From contig JAVBWI010000017.1 of NCBI GenBank assembly GCA_036677445.1, positions 124,001 through 188,000 of the forward strand: DNA of 64,000 nt, given 5' to 3'. The stretch is from JAVBWI01 sp036677445 (GTDB lineage Bacteria; Bacillota; Clostridia; Christensenellales; CAG-138). Below the pieces are notes generated by a model. That model worked only from the letters and a program-made list of their open reading frames with translations, was not told the DNA's origin and made no database searches. The translations under genes and the position numbers were made by a program. Position 1 is the first letter of the stretch; each line of letters starts with the position of its first letter. Positions 35,215-43,613 of the stretch are shown piece by piece.

Positions 35215-36366
35215 ATGAGTTTACTAAGTAACATCGTGATCAATTGTTTTTCCATAATGCTGCTGATTACCCTGTTGGTGCATTCCTCCCATGGTACGGA
35301 TAAAGGATCCCTGCAGCACAAGCTTTACAGTATGATGCTTTTCCTTACCATACTGTTGCTGCTGTTGGATATATTGAGCAGGTTTGACGGTAATCCGGGT
35401 ACTGTTTATCCTTTCTTGAACAGCATAGGCAATTTCATGATGTTTTTACTGAATCCCATATTACCTTCGCTGTGGTTTTTATATGTAAATAATCAAGTAT
35501 ATCATGATACGGAAAGAACCAGAAAACTATATTTGCCCATACTTGTACTCAATGCGGTCAATGCGGTTATGGTTGCCGTATCCCAATTTACCGGGTGGTA
35601 TTATTCTATTGATTCCGGTAACGTTTACCATAGAGGGCCGCTCTTCCTGTTGTCGGCCATCATTACGATTTATTTGCTTGTTACCGCATTTTTCATTGTC
35701 TGGCGAAAGCGGAAAAGAATCAATAAGCGGCATCTCTTTTCGTTGCTGTTCTTTCCCGTACCGCCGTTTGTGGGCATTCTGCTGCAACTCCAAATTTACG
35801 GGATTTCATTTATATTGAATTTTACAGCGCTCACGCTGCTGGTCGTGCTGTTAAACATACAGAACGACAGCATTTACACCGATTATCTCACGGGAATAGG
35901 AAACAGGAAGAATCTTGAAGCCGTTTTAAAGGAGAAAATAAGCAAGGTCTCCCCCTGCAGAACTTTCTCGCTCATTATGCTGGATATTGACAACTTTAAA
36001 GAAATCAACGATACGTTCGGCCATGAAATGGGCGATACTGCGCTGAAGGCCTCCGCCGACCTGCTGAAGAGGTGCATCCGTTCAACGGATTACATCACCC
36101 GTTATGGCGGCGACGAATTTTGCCTGATACTGGAGATATATGACATCAAAAGCTTGAACGCGGTGGCCGACAGGATCAGCTGCTGTGTCGGGCAGTTGAA
36201 TGAGAGCGGCGCTTTGCCGTTCAAGCTTGATTTTAGTGCAGGCCATGCCGTTTATGACTATGACGCGGGTTTGACGGTGGATGAATTTTTAAAGCAGGTC
36301 GATCTGCTGATGTATGAAAATAAGAGGATTAAGAAGAATGCAGCGTCAGATCGTGCCAAACAGTAG
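35215..36366 (+). CDS. Membrane-bound diguanylate cyclase (GGDEF)
   Basis: The 383-residue protein has six or seven membrane helices in residues 5-215 and a GGDEF domain after them (TDYLTGIGNRKNL, then RYGGDEF). The active-site motif is intact and an RSTD sits five residues before it, the inhibitory site that binds c-di-GMP. It makes c-di-GMP from GTP in response to an unknown membrane signal. GAGGGA before the ATG at 35215 sets the start. Confidence 0.9.
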   Translation: MSLLSNIVINCFSIMLLITLLVHSSHGTDKGSLQHKLYSMMLFLTILLLLLDILSRFDGNPGTVYPFLNSIGNFMMFLLNPILPSLWFLYVNNQVYHDTERTRKLYLPILVLNAVNAVMVAVSQFTGWYYSIDSGNVYHRGPLFLLSAIITIYLLVTAFFIVWRKRKRINKRHLFSLLFFPVPPFVGILLQLQIYGISFILNFTALTLLVVLLNIQNDSIYTDYLTGIGNRKNLEAVLKEKISKVSPCRTFSLIMLDIDNFKEINDTFGHEMGDTALKASADLLKRCIRSTDYITRYGGDEFCLILEIYDIKSLNAVADRISCCVGQLNESGALPFKLDFSAGHAVYDYDAGLTVDEFLKQVDLLMYENKRIKKNAASDRAKQ

Positions 36367-36549
36367 CGCAGCCGTCTCCTTTGGGTATCAGATATTGCAG
36401 CGCGAATAACAGAACAGGCCTTTTTACGGAACATGCTTTTTAATGCCCTATTGGATTTACGTCAGTGCATATGGTAGACTGAAAAAATGCAGGCGGCGTG
36501 CATGTTGGCTCATTCGCTTCCTGCAAAATGCTAAACAGGATGTGGCAGG

Positions 36550-37137
36550 ATGGCGGCAAGGACAAGGGACCCGGAAGAAAAGCGGCGGCGTATTTTGCAA
36601 AGCACCATACGTATGTTCAACCAGTACGGCGTTTTGGTGCCCATAGCGCGTATTACCGAGCACGCGGGCGTGGCGGTAGGTACGCCGTTTTTGTACTTTT
36701 CCTCCAAGGAGGAACTGCTGCGCGAAGCGTTCCTGCACGCCATCGACCACGGCAGGGAGTGTATCCAGCAGCAAGTTGACTGGGCCGCGCCGGTGCGGGA
36801 GGTCGTAGGGCAGTTGATCCGCAATTTCCTCCATTGGTCGTTTTCCTGCCCGGAGGAAATGGAATTCACCACGAAATATGTTGATACTTACTATTTCGAT
36901 TATTTTTCGGCTCCCTTTGCGCAGCTTGGCGCGGAGGTGCTTTCCGACCCGCGCATATTAGAACGCCTGCCGGGGCATGTGCGGCAGGATTGCCCAGAGG
37001 AGCTGCTGCTGCGCACCGTCACTGTGCAGCTCACGGCGTTCGCCCGGTATTTAATCTACAACCGCGACGCGATCGGGCTTGACTCATTCTGCCGCATGGC
37101 GGCGGATGTTACATGGAATACCATCAAAGCGCAGTAA
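36550..37137 (+). CDS. TetR/AcrR family transcriptional regulator
   Basis: The 195-residue protein has a TetR HTH in residues 10-55 (ITEHAGVAVGTPFLYFSSKE) and a helical ligand-binding domain. The ribosome site is weak. A perfect TetR-type palindrome sits at the promoter of the surface flavoprotein 0.7 kb downstream, which makes that gene the likely target. No such site is seen before its own gene. Confidence 0.87.
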   Translation: MAARTRDPEEKRRRILQSTIRMFNQYGVLVPIARITEHAGVAVGTPFLYFSSKEELLREAFLHAIDHGRECIQQQVDWAAPVREVVGQLIRNFLHWSFSCPEEMEFTTKYVDTYYFDYFSAPFAQLGAEVLSDPRILERLPGHVRQDCPEELLLRTVTVQLTAFARYLIYNRDAIGLDSFCRMAADVTWNTIKAQ

Positions 37138-37154
37138 CTCGTCAGTAATTCAAT

Positions 37155-37193
37155 AGCCCGTTCCTGCCTTTTCGTACAGGGGCGGGCTTTCTT
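37155..37193 (+). terminator. Terminator of the tetR gene
   Basis: AGCCCGTTCCTG pairs with CAGGGGCGGGCT and is followed by TTCTTT. It touches the stop of the converging lipoprotein gene. Confidence 0.75.
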
Positions 37194-37642
37194 TACTGAG
37201 ACCAGCCGATTGGCGGCCCTTCGTTAAAGTAGAAGGAGTCGGCTACTTTTATGAACTCCTCACGCTCTACAAAAGCGCTCCCTTTCATTACAACTCCAAT
37301 GTGCGCATTCAATTTCATGGCCAAAGAAATCGTATCTTTTTCGCTTGTCAACCGTGCTTTCCCCAACTCGGGGAACTCCGAAGCGTTTTCCTCATTCAGA
37401 TCATAGTAAACGATGGTGATATATTCTTTTCCGTCAACTGTGATTTTAGCATACCCGTTCTCTTTATGAAGCCTGCCTTCCTTTTGCGGAAGGTACATAG
37501 GCACAATAGCATCGGATGTGGTGAGCGTATCCGGTATTTCTTTTACGGCGATATCGATCGACTCCGTTTTTGAGCGAGCGCATCCGGCAAGCAGCGCAGT
37601 CATAACCAAAGCGCCTAGAAACAGCTCATGTTTCCTTCTCAT
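37193..37642 (-). CDS. Small lipoprotein of unknown function
   Basis: The 149-residue protein has a signal peptide with lipobox LAGC (Cys at 21) and a mature domain of about 125 residues with ITVDGKEYITIVYYD and VMKGSAFVEREEF. It sits between the TetR gene and the flavoprotein, on the opposite strand. No family recognised. Confidence 0.7.
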   Translation of the reverse strand: MRRKHELFLGALVMTALLAGCARSKTESIDIAVKEIPDTLTTSDAIVPMYLPQKEGRLHKENGYAKITVDGKEYITIVYYDLNEENASEFPELGKARLTSEKDTISLAMKLNAHIGVVMKGSAFVEREEFIKVADSFYFNEGPPIGWSQ

Positions 37643-37812
37643 GCGTTACCTCTTATATTCCCGTCAATACAAAAACGTCAGGATCAGTCGTTTTTTATTA
37701 TATCACAAAAACGCAGGCTGCCATTCCGCTTTCGTTACTTGTATTCCTGATTACCCGCAAGCGGCTTTCTCTCTATGCCGCCACAAACATGCCATAATTC
37801 TTTTTTCGATAC

Positions 37813-37865
37813 TTGTAATATGGATACGGCATGATATACTATTCACAAATGAATGAGTATTCATT
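37813..37865 (+). promoter_or_regulatory. Promoter and TetR-type operator of the surface flavoprotein
   Basis: TTGTAA (37813-37818) and TATACT (37835-37840) are 16 bases apart. AATGAAT-GAGT-ATTCATT (37848-37865) is a perfect 18-base palindrome right at the expected transcript start, which suits repression by the adjacent TetR protein. Confidence 0.65.
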
Positions 37866-37930
37866 TATTTGCCTGTAACGGAATACACATTTATTGATTC
37901 ACAAAAACCGTCATTAAGGAGGAAGGGTAA

Positions 37931-40273
37931 ATGAAACGAATTCTGAGTGTTCTGCTGCTGCTTACGATGCTCTTTAGCGCCGCGGCGTGCAGCCCGGCGG
38001 AAGCTCCCGCCACGGCGCCCACGCCCGCGCCGGAGATTACGGCAAAGTCTGCCACGGCCGAAGCGCAGGGCTTCGGCGGCGCGGTATCCGTTACCGTCAC
38101 AGTGGAAGGGGATACCCTGACCAACGTCACCGCCACGGGGGATAGCGAAACGGAAGGCGTCGGCTCCAGGGCGATCGACGAACTGCCCGCCGCCATGCTC
38201 GAAGCGGGTACCGTAGAAGTGGACGCCGTTTCCGGCGCCACGGTCACTTCCGCGGCGGTGCTCTTAGCGGCCAAAGCGGCCTATGCCGAAGCGACCGGTA
38301 CGGCGGTAAAACTCGCCACCGCCATGAAGGCGGGCACCTATACCGGCGAAGGCATCGGCTATTTCCTGGGCGAAAAGGTCAAGGTCGACGTTACGGTGGA
38401 TGAAAGCAAAATCACCGCCATCGACGTGAGCCTGGAAAACGGCGAGACAAAGCCGATACTGCAATCCGTCATCGATCTGATGGTGCCGCGCATGGTCCAA
38501 GCCCAGTCCGTCGCGGTGGACGCCATTACCGGCGCTACGGTTTCCTCCAACGCGGTGCGCACCGCGGTAACGGAGGCGGTGACCGCTGCGCTGGTAGCCG
38601 GCGGCTCGGATGCCGCCGCAATCTCCGCTTTCCAGACCGTACCCGCCAAGGTCACCGGCGTTACCGAAACCATCGATACGGATGTGCTGGTGGTGGGCAT
38701 GGGCGGTTCCGGCACCACCTCCGCGGTACGCGCTGCGGAAACCATGCAGGCGGCAGGGAAAGAAGTCAGCGTGCTGGCCATCGATAAAGCGGGCAAGTAC
38801 GGCGGCACCTCTTCCGTCACCACCGAAATGATGGCCATCAACCCCACGAAAATTCAGGCAGAGTTCAACAACGGCGATGATTTTATCGATAAGGCCGCCA
38901 TGCGCAAAGCGTGGCTTGCCTATACCGAAGGCGACGCTAAGACGGAAATGGTCGACCTGATGCTGGATAATTCCGGTTCGGCGCTCGACTGGCTGTTCTA
39001 CGAGCAGGGCTTTGTATTCTCCACCGATCCGAAGGTGGGCTTCACCCCATCGGATGTGTACCGCTGCAAGTACCAGTATATGCCCAACGATACCGGCGCC
39101 AACAAAACCTTCATCGGCGAGTATTACGACAAAATCTACAAACACTACACCGAGCTCGGCGGCAAGTACATGCTGGAGACGGAGGCGTACGAGCTTATCT
39201 ACGATGCCGCCAGCAACACAATTACCGGCGTAAAGGCGCGCAACATGGACGGCACGGAGTACATTATCAACGCCAAAGCCGTTATACTCGCCACCGGCGG
39301 TTTCGCGGGCAACGGCGAAATGGAAACCAAGTACCTGAGCAACGAGTACTATCCGTTAAGCGGCGTTTGGAACCAGCTCGGCATGAAGCAGAACGACGGC
39401 AAAATGCTGCAGGCCGCCATCGGCATCGGCGCGGGCACCTACAACATCGGCATTTCGCCCATGGTGCATATGGCCGGCGTGCCGATTACCCTCACCAACT
39501 ACGAGACGCACCCCATTGAAGGGCGTCTGGGCCGCTTCACCGGCAGGCAGGCCGCATGGTCGGAAGGGGATATCCCGCTAAACATGGTCGTCGCGCCCAA
39601 CTCCCTTGCGGTGGACGCGAACGGCGCGCGCTTTGCCTCCGAAACCGGCGTCGCCATGCTCGACCCCTGGAAGGCAGGCCCGAAATTCTACAGCATTTGG
39701 TCCAACGATCAGGTGCAGTACATCAAGACCAAGGGCTTCGACTACACCGATGAAATGGTTGCCGCCGCGTTTCTGGGCTTTCAGGCCACTATCCCCAAGA
39801 ACACGCCGATGGCGCTGATCGAGGATGTGCTTGCCGACGGCATCGAAGCGGGCTTTATCTGCAAGGCCGATACCTTAGCGGATCTCGCCGCGCAGCTCGG
39901 TATGGACGCCGCCACGCTGGAGAACACCGTCGCCGCCTACAACGGCTACTGCGAGACGGGCGTGGACGGAGAATTCGGCAAGCCCGCGGAATATCTCGAT
40001 ACCATCGGCGCAGGCCCGTACTACGCCGTGACCGGCACCTCCTTCTGCTACAGCACCTGCGGCGGGCTGGACATCAACGAGCGGTTCAACGTGCTCAAAG
40101 AGGACGGCGCGACGCCCATCAACGGCCTGTACGCGGTAGGCACCGATTCCATGGGCGTGCTCTTTACCGAAAAGAAGCCGTACGTGACCTTCGGCGGCGC
40201 GGCGCAGGGCTGGTCCTACACCTCCGGCTATCTTTGCGGCAAGATCGTCGCAGAAGCGGTGATGGGGGGCTAA
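37931..40273 (+). CDS. Surface flavoprotein reductase with two FMN-binding domains
   Basis: The 780-residue lipoprotein has a lipobox near SAAAC (Cys at 20), two FMN_bind domains (about 40-120 and 135-220), each ending in a covalent-flavinylation motif (DAVSGATVTS; DAITGATVSS), then a fumarate-reductase-type FAD domain (VLVVGMGGSGTTSAVRAAE to the C-terminus). Such proteins take electrons from the membrane and reduce an acceptor outside the cell. The usual HHT before the GG-IN motif of fumarate reductases is replaced (CYSTCGGLDIN), so the acceptor is probably not fumarate. No ApbE flavin transferase is in the window. Confidence 0.9.
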   Translation: MKRILSVLLLLTMLFSAAACSPAEAPATAPTPAPEITAKSATAEAQGFGGAVSVTVTVEGDTLTNVTATGDSETEGVGSRAIDELPAAMLEAGTVEVDAVSGATVTSAAVLLAAKAAYAEATGTAVKLATAMKAGTYTGEGIGYFLGEKVKVDVTVDESKITAIDVSLENGETKPILQSVIDLMVPRMVQAQSVAVDAITGATVSSNAVRTAVTEAVTAALVAGGSDAAAISAFQTVPAKVTGVTETIDTDVLVVGMGGSGTTSAVRAAETMQAAGKEVSVLAIDKAGKYGGTSSVTTEMMAINPTKIQAEFNNGDDFIDKAAMRKAWLAYTEGDAKTEMVDLMLDNSGSALDWLFYEQGFVFSTDPKVGFTPSDVYRCKYQYMPNDTGANKTFIGEYYDKIYKHYTELGGKYMLETEAYELIYDAASNTITGVKARNMDGTEYIINAKAVILATGGFAGNGEMETKYLSNEYYPLSGVWNQLGMKQNDGKMLQAAIGIGAGTYNIGISPMVHMAGVPITLTNYETHPIEGRLGRFTGRQAAWSEGDIPLNMVVAPNSLAVDANGARFASETGVAMLDPWKAGPKFYSIWSNDQVQYIKTKGFDYTDEMVAAAFLGFQATIPKNTPMALIEDVLADGIEAGFICKADTLADLAAQLGMDAATLENTVAAYNGYCETGVDGEFGKPAEYLDTIGAGPYYAVTGTSFCYSTCGGLDINERFNVLKEDGATPINGLYAVGTDSMGVLFTEKKPYVTFGGAAQGWSYTSGYLCGKIVAEAVMGG

Positions 40274-40294
40274 ATAACTTATTCTGGCGAACGC

Positions 40295-40325
40295 AAAGGG
40301 AGTCAGGCAAAATGCCTGACTCCTT
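40295..40325. terminator. Bidirectional terminator between flavoprotein and deoR
   Basis: GGAGTCAGGCA and TGCCTGACTCC pair perfectly around AAA, with A-run before and T-run after. Confidence 0.7.
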
Positions 40326-40340
40326 TCCAATCTGTACTGC

Positions 40341-40384
40341 GGGGGGCTTCGCCCCCATACCCCCACAGAAGGGACACGTCCCTT
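40341..40384. repeat. Short hairpin repeat, family III copy 2
   Basis: GGGGGC-TTC-GCCCCC (40342-40356) and AAGGGACACGTCCCTT (40369-40384) repeat the two hairpins of 31711-31755 in reverse order. Confidence 0.6.
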
Positions 40385-40395
40385 TGGAATCTCTA

Positions 40396-41172
40396 CTATT
40401 CTTCCTCCGTCGCCACCACAATCTGCACGCCGTGCTTCTTGGCTTCCGCGGCGATGTCGCGGGGCAGGGGAGCGTCAGTCACAAGTATATCTATCTCCTC
40501 CAGCGAAGCGAATGTAAAGGGCAGCGAGCGGCCGATTTTGCTGTGATCCATCAGCATAACGACGCGGGACGCCTTTTCGATCACCTTGCGCTTTAACTCC
40601 CGCTCGCTGAAGGAGCCGCTGGTAAACCCGCCCGAAAGAGAATAGCCGGAGGTCGCCATCAGCGCCGTATCGATGTTGACGGAATCGAGCACCGCCTCCG
40701 CCTGCGGGCCGGAAAACGAGAGCGTGTTGCCGCTGATCTGCCCGCCCACGGCGATGACGTTGCAGCTTCTGCGCTGCGAAAGCTCTATGGCGATGTTTGC
40801 GCCGCTCGTGATGATGGTAAAATGCTGGTCCGGCAGGCAGCGGGCCACGCCCATAAGCGTGCTGCCCGCATCCATATACACCGCGTGGCTGGTTTGTACA
40901 AACTGCGCCGCCGCGCGCGCGATGGCGCGCTTTTCGGCGGTATGCTCCTGCGCGCGCTGGCTGTATAAGCCTTCGATATCCGGCTGTATGGAGCGCATGG
41001 AAATCGCCCCGCCGCGGGTGCGGCGTATGGCCCCTTCCTGTTCAAGAAAATTCAGGTCCCGCCAAAGCGTCATGCTTGAGCAGTTGCCGCAAAGCTCCAA
41101 AAGCTCCGCGACAGTGGCTTCGCCGCGGGCGTCGATATAGTCGCGAATCTGCGTGCGGCGTTCGTTGGGCAT
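40396..41172 (-). CDS. DeoR family transcriptional regulator
   Basis: The 258-residue protein has an N-terminal HTH (ATVAELLELCGNCSSMTLWR) and a sugar-phosphate-sensing domain (DAGSTLMGVA, SGANIAIELS, FSGPQAEAVL). The start at 41172 has GGAGG at 8 bases; a longer frame has none. DeoR proteins usually repress sugar catabolism operons and respond to a phosphorylated sugar. No sugar genes are adjacent, so self-control through the upstream palindrome is the visible role. Confidence 0.88.
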   Translation of the reverse strand: MPNERRTQIRDYIDARGEATVAELLELCGNCSSMTLWRDLNFLEQEGAIRRTRGGAISMRSIQPDIEGLYSQRAQEHTAEKRAIARAAAQFVQTSHAVYMDAGSTLMGVARCLPDQHFTIITSGANIAIELSQRRSCNVIAVGGQISGNTLSFSGPQAEAVLDSVNIDTALMATSGYSLSGGFTSGSFSERELKRKVIEKASRVVMLMDHSKIGRSLPFTFASLEEIDILVTDAPLPRDIAAEAKKHGVQIVVATEEE

Positions 41173-41203
41173 GGATGTTGCCTCCACAGGTTTTGATACA
41201 TCC

Positions 41204-41254
41204 AGTATACGCCACCTGTTGTAAAACAACAAGCAAATTGTTAGAGAATTAACA
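41204..41254 (-). promoter_or_regulatory. Promoter and palindromes of the deoR gene
   Basis: On the minus strand TTGTTG (41232-41227) and TATACT (41209-41204) are 17 bases apart. GTTGTAAAACAAC (41218-41230) overlaps the -35, and TGTTA-N6-TAACA (41239-41254) lies just upstream. Both could be operator sites. Confidence 0.55.
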
Positions 41255-41293
41255 GCTTCTGTTGTGAATATGGATGGAATATATCACATCTGT

Positions 41294-41659
41294 CTACACT
41301 GCCCGCACGGTCGCCCCGAACGGCAGCAGCGCCAGCTTTGCGATCTTGAAGCATTGCAGGCCGAAGGGAATACCCACGATGGTGATGCAGAACACCACGC
41401 CGATGATCGCCGCCTCCGCCGCGAGCGCAAGGCCGCTGATTAAAAGCCACACGATATTGAGCAGAATGGAGCCCAGCCCGCCTCCGTAGTCGATCTCCTT
41501 GCCGAAAGGAAAAAAGGCAAGCTTGGCGAATTTGAAGCACTGCACGCCCCACGGGATGCCGAGTATGGTGACGCACCAGAATATGCCCGCAAGGCTCCAG
41601 CTCAGGCCCAGTATCAGCCCGCCGAACAGAAACCATAAAAAATTCCCTAAAAAGCGCAT
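41294..41659 (-). CDS. YccF domain membrane protein
   Basis: The 121-residue protein is two copies of a YccF unit: WCVTILGIPWGVQCFKFAKL and FCITIVGIPFGLQCFKIAKL, each ending in a PFG. It has about four membrane segments. The family is of unknown function, with a possible link to calcium or ion transport by distant fusion partners. ATAGGAGG precedes the ATG. Confidence 0.9.
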   Translation of the reverse strand: MRFLGNFLWFLFGGLILGLSWSLAGIFWCVTILGIPWGVQCFKFAKLAFFPFGKEIDYGGGLGSILLNIVWLLISGLALAAEAAIIGVVFCITIVGIPFGLQCFKIAKLALLPFGATVRAV

Positions 41660-41863
41660 GGCCGCCTCCTATATGTTTTCTCTTCCAGATTGTATCCAAA
41701 CGGGCCTGCCGCCGCAAGCAAACATTTTGTGTTCCGAATTTCTCAGTGCTTGCATAAGTATCTGTTTGAACAGTGGAATGCGGTCGTATATTAATTACAG
41801 TCATCCGATTTTGCGCCCCCGCATCCCGGGGCTGCATCAAATACGACAGGGAGGTTTTACAGT

Positions 41864-42250
41864 ATGGAATATTGCGCACAGAAATTCTACCGCTGCAGGC
41901 ATTGCGGCAACCTCGTAGGTATGATCCACGCTTCCGGCGCGCCCATGGTCTGCTGCGGCGAACAAATGCAAGAGTTGGTCGCCAACACCGTTGACGCTTC
42001 TCTTGAAAAGCATGTGCCCGCCGTTACCGTGGAAGGCGACGTCGTCAATGTGGCTGTAGGCTCGGTGGAACACCCCATGCTGCCCGAGCATTACATCCAG
42101 TGGATATACCTGCAAACCGAGCGCGGCGGGCAGCGCAAGTGTCTGCAGCCCGGCGAAGCGCCCAAAGCCAGCTTCAAGGTAGTGGACGACAAGCCCGTCG
42201 CCGTATATGAATACTGCAACCTGCATGGGCTGTGGAAGAAAGGCCTATAA
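41864..42250 (+). CDS. dfx: Desulfoferrodoxin (2Fe superoxide reductase)
   Basis: The 128-residue protein has the N-terminal desulforedoxin site C11-x2-C14...C30-C31 and the catalytic His4-Cys site H50, H70, H76, H121 and C118, with the EKHVP lysine at 49. It reduces superoxide to hydrogen peroxide without making oxygen, a key defence of anaerobes, taking electrons from rubredoxin. GGGAGG precedes the ATG. A strong hairpin follows, so it is transcribed alone. Confidence 0.96.
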   Translation: MEYCAQKFYRCRHCGNLVGMIHASGAPMVCCGEQMQELVANTVDASLEKHVPAVTVEGDVVNVAVGSVEHPMLPEHYIQWIYLQTERGGQRKCLQPGEAPKASFKVVDDKPVAVYEYCNLHGLWKKGL

Positions 42251-42254
42251 CTAT

Positions 42255-42294
42255 CACAAAAAGGCTTTCGCACAAATGCGAAAGCCTTTTTGTG
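42255..42294 (+). terminator. Terminator of dfx
   Basis: CACAAAAAGGCTTTCGC pairs perfectly with GCGAAAGCCTTTTTGTG around ACAAAT, 4 bases after the stop. Confidence 0.85.
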
Positions 42295-42299
42295 AGTTC

Positions 42300-42394
42300 G
42301 CTTCGGCGGATTCTCCGCAGATGCCTGCGCCTTGCTGGCGCGGTCGGCATCTTCGCAAGGTGTCAAAACCGGCGCGCATGTCGCCGGTTTTGAC
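42300..42394. repeat. Hairpin repeat, family II copy 2
   Basis: AGATGCC/GGCATCT (42320-42352) and GTCAAAACCGGCG/CGCCGGTTTTGAC (42362-42394) repeat the order seen at 24119-24197 after hcp. Confidence 0.7.
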
Positions 42395-42435
42395 GATTTA
42401 AGCCGGAGATATTCACATGTGATGATAGATTCAGA

Positions 42436-42465
42436 TTGAAATAACAATGGTAATTTCTATATAAT
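42436..42465 (+). promoter_or_regulatory. Promoter of the VOC protein gene
   Basis: TTGAAA and TATAAT are 18 bases apart. The expected transcript start (about 42472) lies after an ATG at 42469, so translation must begin further on. The same segment recurs in altered form at 47014-47046. Confidence 0.6.
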
Positions 42466-42498
42466 TGGATGAACGATGATGCGAGGAGGGCGGGGGCT

Positions 42499-42966
42499 TT
42501 GGAGTACAAGCTGGCGCTGTTAGCCGTGCGGGATGTGGAAGTTTCGAAAAAGTTTTATCAGGATGTGTTTGAACAGACCGTTGCGCTGGATCTGGGAAAA
42601 AACGTCGTCTTTCACGGCGGGTTTGGCGTGCAGCAGGATTTTGCCCGGCTCACCGGCATTGACCCGGATTCTGTATGCACGAAACCGCACAACATGGAGC
42701 TGTATTTCGAAGTGGACGACTTCGATGCGTTTGTGCAAAAAATTGAGCGGCGGCAGGATATCCGGTACGTCCACCCGCCCATGAAGCACGAGTGGCAGCA
42801 ACGCGTCCTGCGCATTTACGACCCGGACGATCATATCATCGAAATCGGGGAATCCATGGCGGTGATCGCAAGACGGTATCTGTCAGAGGGGTATTCGGCC
42901 GAACAAACAGCCAGTATCATTCAGCATCCGGTCGCATTTGTGGCGCACTGCGGCGGCAAAGCATAA
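42499..42966 (+). CDS. VOC (glyoxalase/dioxygenase) superfamily protein
   Basis: The start is probably TTG at 42499, with GAGGAGGG 8 bases before; the in-frame ATG at 42469 has no ribosome site and lies at the promoter. The 155-residue protein has the paired VOC folds (LALLAVRDVEVSKKFYQDVF; LRIYDPDDHIIEIGE), with metal-ligand-like Glu near the end. About 25 extra residues follow (YSAEQTASIIQHP). The substrate is unknown. Confidence 0.8.
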   Translation: MEYKLALLAVRDVEVSKKFYQDVFEQTVALDLGKNVVFHGGFGVQQDFARLTGIDPDSVCTKPHNMELYFEVDDFDAFVQKIERRQDIRYVHPPMKHEWQQRVLRIYDPDDHIIEIGESMAVIARRYLSEGYSAEQTASIIQHPVAFVAHCGGKA

Positions 42967-43069
42967 AAATAAGCGTCCCAGGGGCATGCTGTCACGGGAA
43001 ACTGTTGTAGCATACCTTTCTTTTTGATATTCTTGAAAGAGATAAGCAGAAATTTAACGAGGCAGGCGT

Positions 43070-43407
43070 ATGAATTGGAATTACAACTTGGGAGATGCGA
43101 AAGTCATTTCCGCAAAAAAATTTCCAAATGAATTTATCCTTGATCTGGATTGCTCTTGGATAGACTTGCATCCCGCAAACTATATCAAACGCTTTCATAG
43201 TTCATGAACTATGAAAGCGTTGAAGAGGACAGGGATATAACAGGACTCTTTTGGTATCGGAAAGAACTCACGTTCAACGGTCAGCGATACAAATTGCGGG
43301 TTAAGTTTGCTGATAATAAAAACCTAAGCGGTTCTTTTGCATTCTGTTTCAAGATTATGAAGTCTGCAAAGAATGAGTTGCCAAATTCGAATTTGTTGGA
43401 TGATTAA
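43070..43407 (+). pseudogene. Split gene interrupted at a perfect palindrome
   Basis: An ATG at 43070 with GAGG opens a 45-codon frame (MNWNYNLGDAKVISAKK) that ends at 43207. A second 67-codon frame starts with an ATG overlapping that stop and reads GLFWYRKELTFNGQRYKLRV onward to 43407. The junction sits inside a perfect 30-base palindrome (43190-43219). The two halves look like one small protein broken by a local rearrangement; two coupled small genes are the alternative. No family recognised. Confidence 0.5.
43190..43219. repeat. Perfect 30-base palindrome without loop
   Basis: Arms CGCTTTCATAGTTCA and TGAACTATGAAAGCG meet with no spacer. It lies across the stop of one frame and the start of the next. 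Confidence 0.85.
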
Positions 43408-43424
43408 ATTGGAGGAGGATACAT

Positions 43425-43577
43425 TATGTGGAAACGTCCAAAATGCGGGCGGGAGTCAAGAACACAAACCAAGACCATTACTGCGGCGCGCTGCCCAAAT
43501 CGATTGATGCCTATATTGCTGCACAGCCGGAGGATGTTCAGCCACTCTTAACAGAGCGGAGCATCGATGAAAGATGA
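43425..43577 (+). pseudogene. Remnant of a zinc-ribbon DUF1801 protein
   Basis: GGAGGAGG and an ATG at 43425 start MWKRPKCGRESRTQ; after a one-base shift the frame reads KNTNQDHYCGALPKSIDAYI, then AAQPEDVQPLLTE, and stops at 43577. Remembered DUF1801 proteins begin with MWxCPKCGREF...NQDHYC and continue for about 100 more residues. So this is a frameshifted and truncated start of such a gene. Confidence 0.6.
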
Positions 43578-43613
43578 ACTTGACAAATAATGCAGACTTT
43601 GAGGTGAAATACT

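Noticed and set aside
42469..42498. ATG at 42469 as start of the VOC protein
   Set aside because: It lies at or before the expected transcript start and has no ribosome site, while TTG at 42499 has GAGGAGGG before it.
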